Shown here piece by piece: positions 24,758 through 32,188 of a stretch of 42,624 nucleotides of DNA. The DNA comes from Candidatus Rokuibacteriota bacterium. GTDB taxonomy: Bacteria > Methylomirabilota > Methylomirabilia > Rokubacteriales > CSP1-6. The stretch lies in assembly GCA_030647435.1 (NCBI GenBank), contig JAUSJX010000045.1:1-42624 (forward strand), read 5' to 3'. Position numbers and translations under genes: made by a program. How positions within the stretch are numbered: position 1 is the first letter of the stretch; the number at the start of each line of letters is the position of its first letter. The notes under the pieces were generated by a model. The model saw only the letters and a list, made by a program, of their open reading frames with translations. It was not told the DNA's origin and searched no databases.

Positions 24758-26416
24758 ATGGCACGCCTGCTCCCGTCCGACATCTCGCACTTGGCCTTAG
24801 CCGGCGCCCGAGAGCCCGAGCTGGAGACCCTTCGCCAGCTCCAGGCCAAGCTGCCGGCCGCCTACACGGTCTTCCACGGGGTCCACTGGTCGCGGGAGTA
24901 CAAGAGCGACATCAAGTTCGGAGAGCTCGACTTCGTCGTCGTCAACCAGGGCGGCAAGGTGCTCGTCATCGAGCAGAAGAACGGCCAGCTCGAAGAGACC
25001 GCAAACGGGCTCGTCAAGGTGTATCCGGAGCGCGCCAAGTCCGTGGGCGACCAGGTCCGGAGGGCCCTGGACGGCGTGCGAGAGAAGTTCAAGTGGGTGC
25101 ACCGGAACCGGGCCGATCTGGACCTCGACTACCTCATCTACTGCCCCGACTACCGCGTCGCCGACTTGAACGCCGCCGCGCTCGACGCGAGCCGAATTGT
25201 GGACGCGCCGTCCCGCGACCGACTGGCTGAGAAGGTGGAATCCGTCTTAGGTCCGGGGACACCGTGCCCAGAGGCGGAGCGCGTCCAGAAGTTCTTCCGT
25301 CAGACGTTCGATCTCGTGCCGGACGTGCATGCCCATGTGTCCAGCCAGGAGCGGAACTTCACGCGCTTGAGCACCGAGCTGGTGAACCTCCTCCGCGGCC
25401 TCGAGATGCATCCCCTTCGCCTCCGGGTGGACGGGACCGCGGGAGCCGGCAAGACCCTCATCGCCCGGCAGTTCTTCGACGACGCCGTGGCCCGTGGCCG
25501 CCGGCCTCTCCTCGTCTGCTACAACCGTCCGCTCGCCGAGAAGCTCAAGGTGGTCGTGCAGGAGGGCGGGATGGTCGGGACGTTCCATGGCCTCTGCAAC
25601 CGCTTTCTGACTGAGCGCGGGCACCGATTCGACTATGGGGAGATGAGCCGGGACCCCTCCTTCTGGCAGCGGCTGATCGAGCTGGTGCTCGGCGAGGCGA
25701 TCCCCGAAGAGTGGAAGTTCGACACCCTGATCGTGGATGAGGGCCAGGACTTCGAGGAGGAGTGGGTGGACATCCTCACGCTGTTCCTGCGGGAAGACCA
25801 CGAGGCGCTCTGGTTGGAGGACCGGGACCAGAACCTGAGGGAGCAGCCACTGGTCGTCCTCGACGGGTTCGTAGGCTATCGCGCGAGACGAAACTATCGG
25901 TCCCCGGAAACGATCGCGCGATTCATCCGTCGCACGCTGCCCTTCAAGTTCGAGTGCGCCAACGACCTGCCCGGCTTGGGTGTTGGCGTGACGACCTACT
26001 CGAGCCCGGCCGACCAGCCTGACTTGGTGGGCAAGATCATCAACCGGTTGCTCGAGCAGGGCTTCACCCACGACGACATCGTGATCCTCACGCTGCATGG
26101 CGCGGCCAACTCGGTCTTCAGCGCCCGTGACAGAGTCGGCGGCTATCCCCTCCGGCGCTTTACGGGCGACTACGACCTCGTGGGTAACCAGGTCCTGACG
26201 CCGGGCAAGATCCTGTTCGAGAGCGTTGGGCGCTTCAAGGGACAGCAGGCTCCCGCCATAGTGTTGGTCGACATTGATCCGACCCCGGAGAGACTCGAAC
26301 ACCTTGAGAAGGTCATGTTCGCCGGCATGACTCGGGCGACGGTTCGCCTGGAGGCTGTGGTCAAGGCCGGCAACCCGCTGAACGAGAGGTTCTTGGCTTC
26401 CGGAGTGGCAGGATGA
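24758..26416 (+). CDS. NERD-domain SF1 helicase / ATPase
   Basis: About 552 residues from ATG 24758 (GAGAAG seven bases upstream; a TTG at 24737 is the alternative). The N-terminal part is a NERD nuclease-related domain: EYKSDIKFGELDFVVVNQGG then KVLVIEQKNGQL, with the D...ExK arrangement of PD-(D/E)xK folds. It is followed by an SF1 helicase core: Walker A GTAGAGKTLIARQF near residue 226, LLVCYNRPLAEKL, Walker B LIVDEGQDFEEEW near 326, RNYRSPETIARFI, and the motif VI-like MFAGMTRATVRLE near 521. It is shorter than UvrD and lacks big insertions. Starts a plus-strand run of nuclease genes. Confidence 0.88.
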   Translation: MARLLPSDISHLALAGAREPELETLRQLQAKLPAAYTVFHGVHWSREYKSDIKFGELDFVVVNQGGKVLVIEQKNGQLEETANGLVKVYPERAKSVGDQVRRALDGVREKFKWVHRNRADLDLDYLIYCPDYRVADLNAAALDASRIVDAPSRDRLAEKVESVLGPGTPCPEAERVQKFFRQTFDLVPDVHAHVSSQERNFTRLSTELVNLLRGLEMHPLRLRVDGTAGAGKTLIARQFFDDAVARGRRPLLVCYNRPLAEKLKVVVQEGGMVGTFHGLCNRFLTERGHRFDYGEMSRDPSFWQRLIELVLGEAIPEEWKFDTLIVDEGQDFEEEWVDILTLFLREDHEALWLEDRDQNLREQPLVVLDGFVGYRARRNYRSPETIARFIRRTLPFKFECANDLPGLGVGVTTYSSPADQPDLVGKIINRLLEQGFTHDDIVILTLHGAANSVFSARDRVGGYPLRRFTGDYDLVGNQVLTPGKILFESVGRFKGQQAPAIVLVDIDPTPERLEHLEKVMFAGMTRATVRLEAVVKAGNPLNERFLASGVAG

Positions 26417-26637
26417 GCACCCGACGCCCAGGCACGCGCCGGAAGGAGGCGGCTCTCTGCCCAGCGTGTGGCTCAATGCGCGTGGCGCCGATCGTGTATG
26501 GATACCCCGGTTCCGAGCTGGCCGAGGATGTCGAAAAGGGCCTCATGGTGCTCGGCGGATGTTGTGTGAGTGAGGCAGATCCGACCCGAGTCTGCCTCGA
26601 CTGCGACCACCGTTGGGGCCACTTGCCAATTCGTTGA
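26413..26637 (+). CDS. Small zinc-ribbon protein coupled to the helicase
   Basis: 74 residues; ATG 26413 overlaps the helicase stop (ATGA), so it is translationally coupled. Two cysteine pairs, LCPACGSMRVAPI and RVCLDCDHRWGHL, form a zinc ribbon separated by an acidic turn and a CC pair. Such a protein could bind DNA or the helicase. No family name recognised; its tight coupling argues that it is a working part of the system. Confidence 0.8.
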   Translation: MSTRRPGTRRKEAALCPACGSMRVAPIVYGYPGSELAEDVEKGLMVLGGCCVSEADPTRVCLDCDHRWGHLPIR

Positions 26638-26853
26638 CGGCGGAGAGACAGGGACCGGGGACTTGTTCGATCTCAGGGTATACGCGGCGGGGCGGCGGGC
26701 TCTCATGCTCGAGGGGCAGGGCTATTCGACGATTCACGATCTGCCGGAGGGCGTCCAGCTGCCGTCCAAGATCGCGGGCAGAGTTGACTCTGCCCAGGCT
26801 TGGAGAGGATCGCAGTGATCGATCCCGCGAGGTGAGCAGGGCACTAGTCGGCG

Positions 26854-26931
26854 ATGAAAACTCGAAATGAGACGGCTCGAAAGATTGTCGGCTTTCTGAA
26901 CAATGTAGACGAACAGGTGGGATACAAGTAA
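26854..26931 (+). pseudogene. N-terminal stub of a second DUF262 gene
   Basis: The 25-codon frame MKTRNETARKIVGFLNNVDE then QVGYK ends in TAA. Many DUF262 proteins begin with ..ARKIVGFLNN.DE..GYWLPNIQR; the similarity stops just before the LPNIQR. The next gene, 40 bases on, is a full DUF262 gene of another subfamily. I infer a truncated relative. The evidence is short. Confidence 0.4.
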
Positions 26932-26970
26932 CTTTACCGAAAGCTAAGCACCCAATCATCGGAGGTAGGT

Positions 26971-28854
26971 ATGGGCACGTTCGACAGTGGCAAGCAAGGG
27001 CTGACTGGCCTTCTCGAGGCAGTCGCGAGCGGGAAACTGCAGCTGCCGGACTTCCAGCGCAGTTGGCGTTGGGACGATGCGCACATTCGCTCTCTCCTCG
27101 TGTCGATCGCGCGCCGGTTCCCGGTCGGGGCCCTCATGCTGCTTGAGAAGGGTGGCGATGTGCGCTTCGCCGAACGGCCGGTGGAGGGGGTTGCCTTCGC
27201 CCCGGGCCCCCCGCCCGTGGCTGACAAGCTGATCCTAGACGGCCAGCAGCGCCTCACGACCCTCACGCAAGCCTTGAAGTCGCCGGACCCGGTGAAGACG
27301 TTCGACGACAAGAAGGTACCTATCGATCGCTTTTACTACTTCGATATTGCGAAGGCGCTCGAAGGGCCGGGGAACTTCGTCGCGGAGGAAGCGATTGTCG
27401 CGGTCGATGCCGACCGGACAGTGCGTACGAACTTCGGCCGCGACATCCGACTCGACCTTTCCACGCCGGAGAAAGAGTACGCGGCGATGCACTTTCCATG
27501 CGCCCAAATCATCAACTCTGACGCCTGGGAGGCCGGGTTCTTTAACTGGTGCACGAGCCACAACGCCGATTTCGGCCAGTATATGACTTTCCGCGAAAAG
27601 GTGATGCGGGTGTTCCGCGACTACCAGGTCCCAGTCATCGAACTTGGCAAGGACAACTCGCGCGAGGCGGTGTGCCTGGTCTTCGAGAAGGTGAACACAG
27701 GCGGGGTGGCCTTGAACGTCTTTGAGCTCATCACCGCAACCTACGCCGCCGACGCGTTCAACCTGCGCACTGACTGGTACGGCGACAAGTCGAAGGGGGT
27801 TATCGGTCGACACGAAAGGCTTGCCAAAGACCCGTTGCTCACCGCCATCGAGACCACCGACTTCCTGCAGGCGGTGAACCTTCTTCATACGCTGGAGCGC
27901 CGTGAGGCCGACCTCGCCGCCGGGAAAAGGCCCAAGGAAGCGACCGCGGTATCCGCTAAGCGTGAGACGGTGCTAGACTTGCCGCTCGCCGCATACAAGG
28001 CTTGGGCTGACCGCGCGCTCACCGGCTTCCTGGAGGCTGGCAAGTTCCTGCGAAACGAGCAGTTCTTCTCACCGAAGCTCGTGCCCTACCGCTCGCAGCT
28101 CGTACCACTTGCCGCACTCTGCGCGCGCATCGGCGACGACTGGGCCATGGCCGCCTATCAGGAGAAGCTGCGCCGCTGGTTCTGGTGTGGGGTGTTCGGT
28201 GAGCTCTACGGTGGAGCCGTCGAAACGCGCATCGCGAACGACCTGGAGGACCTCGTCAGCTGGTTAAAGCGTTGGCCACAGGAGCCGCGCACCGTGGTAG
28301 ACGCCGGCTTCCAGCCCAGTCGCCTGGACACGCTCCGCACCCGGCTCTCGGCAGCCTATAAGGGCCTCCACACCCTGGTGCTGCGCGAGGGGGCTAGGGA
28401 CTTCTACTACAAGCAGACGATCCAGCAGATCGACCGCGACGAGGCGAAGCTCGACGTTCATCACATCTTTCCGAAGAAGTGGTGCGAAGCAAACAAGATT
28501 CCGGCCCGGCGCTACAACGCGGCGGTGAACAAGACCCCGATTTCAGCGAAGGCGAACCGGTCCATCGGCGGCAAAGCCCCGTCTTTGTATCTCGAGGATA
28601 TCCAAGAGAACAAGAAGGTTGCGCTCAAGCCACCCGAGATGAACGCGATCCTCAAGACGCACCTCATCGATCCGGCGCTGCTTCGCGCCGACGACTTCGA
28701 TGCCTTCTATGAGGCGAGAAAAGAAGCGCTGCTGACGCTCATCGCGACCGCGATGGGCAAACAACTTCTGCCCGCGGCTGCGGCTGTTGACTCACTTGAG
28801 GACGAGGAGGACGAGGAGGAGGCGCTGGAGGAGGCACTCCAGTCAACAACCTAG
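26971..28854 (+). CDS. DUF262/GmrSD-like protein with C-terminal HNH domain
   Basis: 627 residues; ATG follows GGAGGTAGGT. The N-terminus has the DUF262 ParB-like fold: LQLPDFQRSWRWDDAHIRSL, RRFPVGALMLLE, and the nucleotide-binding motif LILDGQQRLTTLTQ near residue 90. The C-terminus has an HNH nuclease of the DUF1524 type, KLDVHHIFPKKWCEANKIPA near residue 496, followed by NKTPISAKANRSIGGKAPS, and a very acidic tail (DEEDEEEALEEAL). This is the GmrSD/type IV restriction architecture, where NTP hydrolysis controls cleavage of modified DNA. Middle helices are typical of such fused forms. Probably a defence nuclease; its modification target is unknown. Confidence 0.9.
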   Translation: MGTFDSGKQGLTGLLEAVASGKLQLPDFQRSWRWDDAHIRSLLVSIARRFPVGALMLLEKGGDVRFAERPVEGVAFAPGPPPVADKLILDGQQRLTTLTQALKSPDPVKTFDDKKVPIDRFYYFDIAKALEGPGNFVAEEAIVAVDADRTVRTNFGRDIRLDLSTPEKEYAAMHFPCAQIINSDAWEAGFFNWCTSHNADFGQYMTFREKVMRVFRDYQVPVIELGKDNSREAVCLVFEKVNTGGVALNVFELITATYAADAFNLRTDWYGDKSKGVIGRHERLAKDPLLTAIETTDFLQAVNLLHTLERREADLAAGKRPKEATAVSAKRETVLDLPLAAYKAWADRALTGFLEAGKFLRNEQFFSPKLVPYRSQLVPLAALCARIGDDWAMAAYQEKLRRWFWCGVFGELYGGAVETRIANDLEDLVSWLKRWPQEPRTVVDAGFQPSRLDTLRTRLSAAYKGLHTLVLREGARDFYYKQTIQQIDRDEAKLDVHHIFPKKWCEANKIPARRYNAAVNKTPISAKANRSIGGKAPSLYLEDIQENKKVALKPPEMNAILKTHLIDPALLRADDFDAFYEARKEALLTLIATAMGKQLLPAAAAVDSLEDEEDEEEALEEALQSTT

Positions 28855-29018
28855 AGGACTGGGTCCGCCTGCGCTTCCGGCTGGGCTTGTCCGATTCGAC
28901 CTCCGGCATCATCACCGCCGCGGGGCGCCTGACCGAGGCCGGGATGGACGCCGACGAGGCGGTGGAGGCGGTGCTGCGGATCGCGAGGGAAGTGAAGGCG
29001 GAGGCGCGCGGTGGCTGA
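28842..29018 (+). CDS. Small ORF bridging the DUF262 and GIY-YIG genes
   Basis: An open frame overlaps the end of the DUF262 gene and reads NNLEDWVRLRFRLGLSDSTS then GIITAAGRLTEAGMDADEAV and EAVLRIAREVKAEARGG, stopping at 29018. It overlaps the GTG start of the next gene by eight bases. It looks like a real small helical protein, but there is no ATG or GTG before residue 34, so a TTG (in GLSDS) or a coupled non-standard start is needed. Function unknown. Confidence 0.5.
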   Translation, partial: VNNLEDWVRLRFRLGLSDSTSGIITAAGRLTEAGMDADEAVEAVLRIAREVKAEARGG

Positions 29019-29715
29019 CCGGCCGACGTTCGACCGTGTCGCGCGCGTGGTGTCGTTCCTGGCAGAAACGACCGGGACGGGCGTCGACGATCTCTACCCG
29101 GAACCGCCGCGGCGACGCGGGCTTCTGGATGGCGACAGCATCCTCGAGATGTGGCGGGCGTTCCAAGAGGACGACGAAAGGCTACGCCCGTTCAAGCTAA
29201 CCACGCAGCGCAACCAGGGACGGCGGGAGCCTTATGGCCTCTATTCCCTCTTCTACCGACGGGTGGGGCAGACCATCCCAATCTACGTCGGAAAGGGACG
29301 GCTGCCGTACCGGCCGCTCGCGCATCTCGGCCTTCAGAACCAGTATTTCGACCAGGTCATGGCCGCGTACTTTGGGGGGATCCACGGGCGGCCGTGGCGT
29401 GAGGACGTGAATCGACAGGTCGTCCTAGAACGGTTGAGCCGGCTCCAGCTTGGTTTCTGCTTCTGCGCCGTCGGTGCGGGGAGCGAGGCAAAGAGGGACA
29501 GCGGCCAGTACGAGACCCGATTCATCGACGCGCTGCATCCCGTTTGCAACTCCAAGTACTACCCCCCCAGGATCGACCACTTCGACTTGGACCGGCTCGC
29601 CGAGGCATGGCCGAACAACGGTGCGGGCAAGGACTCCATCTCCACCGACGACCTCGAAAACCTGATCACTTCCTGTCTCGATTGTCACCGGCAGTGCGTT
29701 CTTCGAGGGGCGTGA
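29011..29715 (+). CDS. GIY-YIG nuclease family protein (Eco29kI-like)
   Basis: 234 residues from GTG 29011. The GIY-YIG core is PYGLYSLFYRRVGQTIPIYV then GKGRLPYRPLAHLG, giving the two Tyr and the catalytic Arg. Later YETRFIDALHPVCNSKYYPP provides the metal-binding Glu and conserved Asn. The size and this E..FI..LHP.CN arrangement resemble type II enzymes of the Eco29kI group. There is no companion methyltransferase in the window, so it is more likely part of a multi-gene system than a classical restriction-modification pair. Confidence 0.85.
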   Translation: MADRPTFDRVARVVSFLAETTGTGVDDLYPEPPRRRGLLDGDSILEMWRAFQEDDERLRPFKLTTQRNQGRREPYGLYSLFYRRVGQTIPIYVGKGRLPYRPLAHLGLQNQYFDQVMAAYFGGIHGRPWREDVNRQVVLERLSRLQLGFCFCAVGAGSEAKRDSGQYETRFIDALHPVCNSKYYPPRIDHFDLDRLAEAWPNNGAGKDSISTDDLENLITSCLDCHRQCVLRGA

Positions 29716-29852
29716 CCTTCACTGTCACAACTGAAGGAACGGCGCCCAGGTTGCCCCGAGCGCTGCCACCGTGCCGTGCCGAGCCAAGCCATCCGTGCGG
29801 CAGTCAATCGCCTAGACGACCAGAGTGATGGCAAATTGGTGGCAAAGACGGC

Positions 29853-29886
29853 ATCGGCCACCCCCGATGTGCCGGAAGTGGCCGAT
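29853..29886 (-). terminator. Terminator hairpin of tRNA-Lys fragment, copy 2
   Basis: Same nine-pair stem ATCGGCCAC/GTGGCCGAT as at copy 1. The following run is GCCGTCTTTGCC, so the T-tract is degraded relative to copy 1. Confidence 0.55.
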
Positions 29887-29891
29887 TCAAG

Positions 29892-29936
29892 TGGTGGGCC
29901 GTGGAGGACTCGAACCTCCGACCCGCTGATTAAGAG
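29892..29936 (-). repeat. tRNA-Lys(CTT) 3' half, attachment-site copy 2
   Basis: Identical to copy 1 over 45 bases; to the right the next bases TC would continue the anticodon stem of an intact tRNA, then unrelated sequence follows. No D arm present. Confidence 0.85.
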
Positions 29937-30325
29937 TCCACCTCAGGCGTTCCTCAAACCACCACAAATGGATGTAACTCGCGATGAAATCGAGGAACCA
30001 CTATGAAAGTGTATCGGCGTGCATCGCCGTACATCGGGCTGCGTCGGAACCGCTCTGGAACCAAGTTACCTAAGCCTGGCCATCCTATTCCGTGAGGGGA
30101 ATGCCCATGATCCCGCTCACGACCTCTTCATCGATCCCATTCGTCGTCCGCCATCGGGACAACCCTGCCGTCGACGCCATCACGCCGACGTCCACGCCCG
30201 CTTCACGCCCCAAATCTACCACGTTATGCCGGCGCACGACGATCCCCGGCAGTGCAGCCTCGCAAATCAGCCCAAGTCGAGCCCATCGCATCGAGAGGCG
30301 AGGAAGGCGCGGACCTGGGGGCAGC
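29937..30325. other. Gene-poor stretch after att copy 2
   Basis: A 30-codon frame at 30003-30095 (MKVYRRASPYIGLRRNRSGT...) has a GAGGAA site upstream but no recognised family. A minus-strand frame over 30085-30300 shows some protein-like character (VDVGVMASTAGLSRWRTTNG), but I could not place it. Otherwise nothing is supported. Confidence 0.4.
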
Positions 30326-30457
30326 GGCCGGCCATCCAAGTTGACCGAGCAGTGGGCCGAAAGATACATAGTAGCAATCCGAGCAGGAAATTTTCGGACG
30401 ACAGCGGCAAGACTTACGGGGCAGCGTCCAAGCGGCACGATCAGGCTCCGTCGGCCG
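30326..30457 (+). pseudogene. HTH-type gene fragment (terminase small subunit-like)
   Basis: The frame reads GRPSKLTEQWAERYIVAIRA then GNFRTTAARLTG, very like the N-terminal helix-turn-helix of phage terminase small-subunit-type or transposase-associated proteins (GRPSKLT..VAERI..AIRAGN....AAR.AG). It has no start of its own and runs in the same frame into an IS256 fragment, so it is a junction of two broken genes. Confidence 0.4.
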
Positions 30458-30601
30458 CATGTGCGGGGCCTGGAGAAGCGATTCGTGAGCCGCGTCCTGC
30501 CCCTGTTCAAGCGGCGCACGAACGAGTTCGGACGCCTGTTCCCGGAGCTCTACCTGCAGGGGGATGTGTACCAGGCAATAGTGCCACCCGGCGCGCGGTA
30601 G
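30458..30601 (+). pseudogene. IS256-family transposase fragment
   Basis: LEKRFVSRVLPLFKRRTNEF then GRLFPELYLQGD is close to the conserved region of mutator-type (IS256) transposases (..SRVLPLFKRRT.EVG.LLPELYLHGLA). Similarity ends at YLQGD and the frame stops at 30601. About 45 of ~400 residues remain. Confidence 0.6.
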
Positions 30602-30943
30602 CTCCCCTACCCCGGTCGCGTCCGTGCTCCTTCTCCTCCGAAGCCTAAGTGGGCCGAGAAGAAACCCCAGCTGTCATACTCACTGCTTCCGATTAAAGGG
30701 ACACCGTCACGCAAGGATGCGTGGGATGAAGCTCAATCATCGAGCGCGGCAGTGCGGTGTTGGAGCGTGCACCGAAGGTGTGACCGCGCAGCTGATACCC
30801 TGCCGAGCGGGCGGCGGCTTCGGTTGCCCCAGCGCCCCTGCCCCGCGCAGCCCATGGGGATGATCATCTAGGTCTTGGACCTAAGACACGATTGGCCAGG
30901 CAAGTCGCCTCGGCGAGCCTGGATAAGCCATTTCTCTTGCAAG
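30602..30943. other. Gene-free stretch before the AbiE promoter
   Basis: No gene supported. GC content falls sharply near 30900, where the AbiE control region begins. Confidence 0.4.
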
Positions 30944-31006
30944 TTTTGGCAATATTTACACTATGTTAGATAGATTATAGTCTTAGAGTGTTCATATTTG
31001 ACTAAT
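30944..31006 (+). promoter_or_regulatory. AT-rich promoter region of abiEi-abiEii
   Basis: The most AT-rich part of the window. TTTACA at about 30954 and TATAGT 15 bases on, or TTGGCA with TAGATA, could serve as -35/-10 boxes; spacing is not ideal, so the exact boxes are not fixed. Confidence 0.4.
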
Positions 31007-31023
31007 GTTCACGTTTCGTGTAC
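31007..31023 (+). promoter_or_regulatory. AbiE operator copy 1
   Basis: GTTCACGTTTCGTGTAC, an imperfect palindrome around CACG-TTT-CGTG. It matches the site at 31071-31087 at 14 of 17 positions. AbiEi antitoxins are known to bind paired inverted repeats upstream of their genes. Confidence 0.6.
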
Positions 31024-31070
31024 AGTCAAAGGGACTGAACGAAGTGCTCGTGCGTTCATAATTACGACCA

Positions 31071-31087
31071 GTTCACGTAACGTGGAC
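31071..31087 (+). promoter_or_regulatory. AbiE operator copy 2
   Basis: GTTCACGTAACGTGGAC, palindromic core CACGTAACGTG. Starts 64 bases after copy 1, about six helical turns, allowing cooperative binding. It ends 30 bases before the abiEi start. Confidence 0.6.
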
Positions 31088-31117
31088 ACAGCATTAGGAT
31101 GAACACGGAGATTTGCC

Positions 31118-32188
31118 ATGAACAAGACGACGCGACTACACGATCGAGAAGTTAGACTCTTGGATGACGCGCTTGCCGCACTAACGCGCAATACTGGACT
31201 TACCGCGGCGATCGTTACACGCGAGCCACTGCGTGCGACGGGCGCCCGCCCTGACGCGGAAATCCAAATCGAAGCGAACGGAAAGCGATTCCAGTTCTTT
31301 GCCGAAATCAAGACGATCGATCGGGCAGTCGCGCTAGCTACGGCCAAGAACCAACTCGCACCGCACGGCAACAGAGGCGTGCTCGTCGCACCCTACATTA
31401 CGGCCGAGCTCGCGAATCACTGCCGTAACAAACTCGACCTTCACTTCATTGACACTGCCGGCAACGCTTACTTGCGGGCACCAGGCCTTTACGTTTTCGT
31501 CCGTGGCGAGCGCCCCCCGAACCTCCGAGAAATGGGAATGGGCACTCGCGGCGGGGGCACTGCAACCGCCCTGCGAGTCGTATTCGCGCTGCTCTGCAAT
31601 CCAGAACTTCTCAACGCGCCGTACCGAGAAATCGTTGCAGCGGCAGGTGTCGCGCTGGGTGCTGTTGGCTGGGTCTTTTTCGACCTCCAGGGCCGCGGCT
31701 ACATCACCGGTGGCTTGCGGAAGCACAACCGCCGACTGCTAGAGCCTGCCCGCCTGCTCGACGAATGGGTTACCAATTTCCCGATTAAGCTGCGCCCGAA
31801 GCTCAATCCACGCCGATTCCAGGCCCCCGACCCCGGCTGGTGGCGACAGGCGCGCCTCGAAGCTGGGGCGCGTTGGGGAGGCGAAATCGCTGCGGCAAAA
31901 CTAACTGACGATCTCAAACCAGCGATCTGCACTATCTACCTGCATCCAGAGAACGCCCGCGAGGCTCTTCCCGCACTCGTGAAGCAACACCGCCTGCGTG
32001 CTGACCCGCACGGAAACGTCGAGATCCTGGATGCCTTCTGGAACTTCCAACCTAAAGGAACTCAACCCGATCTCGTGCCGCCACTCCTTGTCTATGCTGA
32101 CCTCATGGCCACGTTCGACCCGCGCAACCTGCAAGTCGCAAGACAGATCCGCGGAGAATACATCGACCATGCTCTCCGTCGCGCCTGA
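31118..32188 (+). CDS. abiEi: Type IV toxin-antitoxin system AbiEi family antitoxin
   Basis: 356 residues; ATG 31118 with GGAG nine bases upstream. AbiEi proteins repress their own promoter and counter the AbiEii nucleotidyltransferase. The sequence shows the C-terminal antitoxin layout of the AbiEi_2-like (PF09952) group: FFAEIKTIDRAVALATAKNQ, GVLVAPYITAELANHCRNKL, DLHFIDTAGNAYLRAPGLYV, then a winged-helix-like segment FALLCNPELLNAPYREIVAA AGVALGAVGWVF. It ends ...VYADLMATFDPRNLQVARQI. Overlaps the toxin gene by 20 bases. Lower GC than the flanks suggests transfer. Confidence 0.85.
   Translation: MNKTTRLHDREVRLLDDALAALTRNTGLTAAIVTREPLRATGARPDAEIQIEANGKRFQFFAEIKTIDRAVALATAKNQLAPHGNRGVLVAPYITAELANHCRNKLDLHFIDTAGNAYLRAPGLYVFVRGERPPNLREMGMGTRGGGTATALRVVFALLCNPELLNAPYREIVAAAGVALGAVGWVFFDLQGRGYITGGLRKHNRRLLEPARLLDEWVTNFPIKLRPKLNPRRFQAPDPGWWRQARLEAGARWGGEIAAAKLTDDLKPAICTIYLHPENAREALPALVKQHRLRADPHGNVEILDAFWNFQPKGTQPDLVPPLLVYADLMATFDPRNLQVARQIRGEYIDHALRRA

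Larger units (their letters stand above)
7531..29891. mobile_element. Segment A of the tRNA-Lys island array
   Basis: Bounded by att copies 1 and 2, which are identical over the tRNA part and share a further 80 bases. It carries a catabolic/transport block and a defence-like cluster at its right end. No integrase lies inside, so its mobility would have been lost or supplied by another element. Island status rests on the flanking repeats alone; an alternative is that rearrangement copied the att fragment next to old host genes. Confidence 0.5.
29797..29936 (-). repeat. Long direct repeat, right copy (tRNA-Lys 3' half plus flank)
   Basis: Right-hand counterpart of 7447-7575. It has an 11-base insertion (around the doubled ggtggcaaa) and a few substitutions outside the tRNA part, while the last ~90 bases are almost unchanged. 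Bounds segment A. Confidence 0.8.

Noticed and set aside
25247-26476. A 409-codon minus-strand frame over the helicase
   Set aside because: No motifs; the plus strand has complete helicase motifs.
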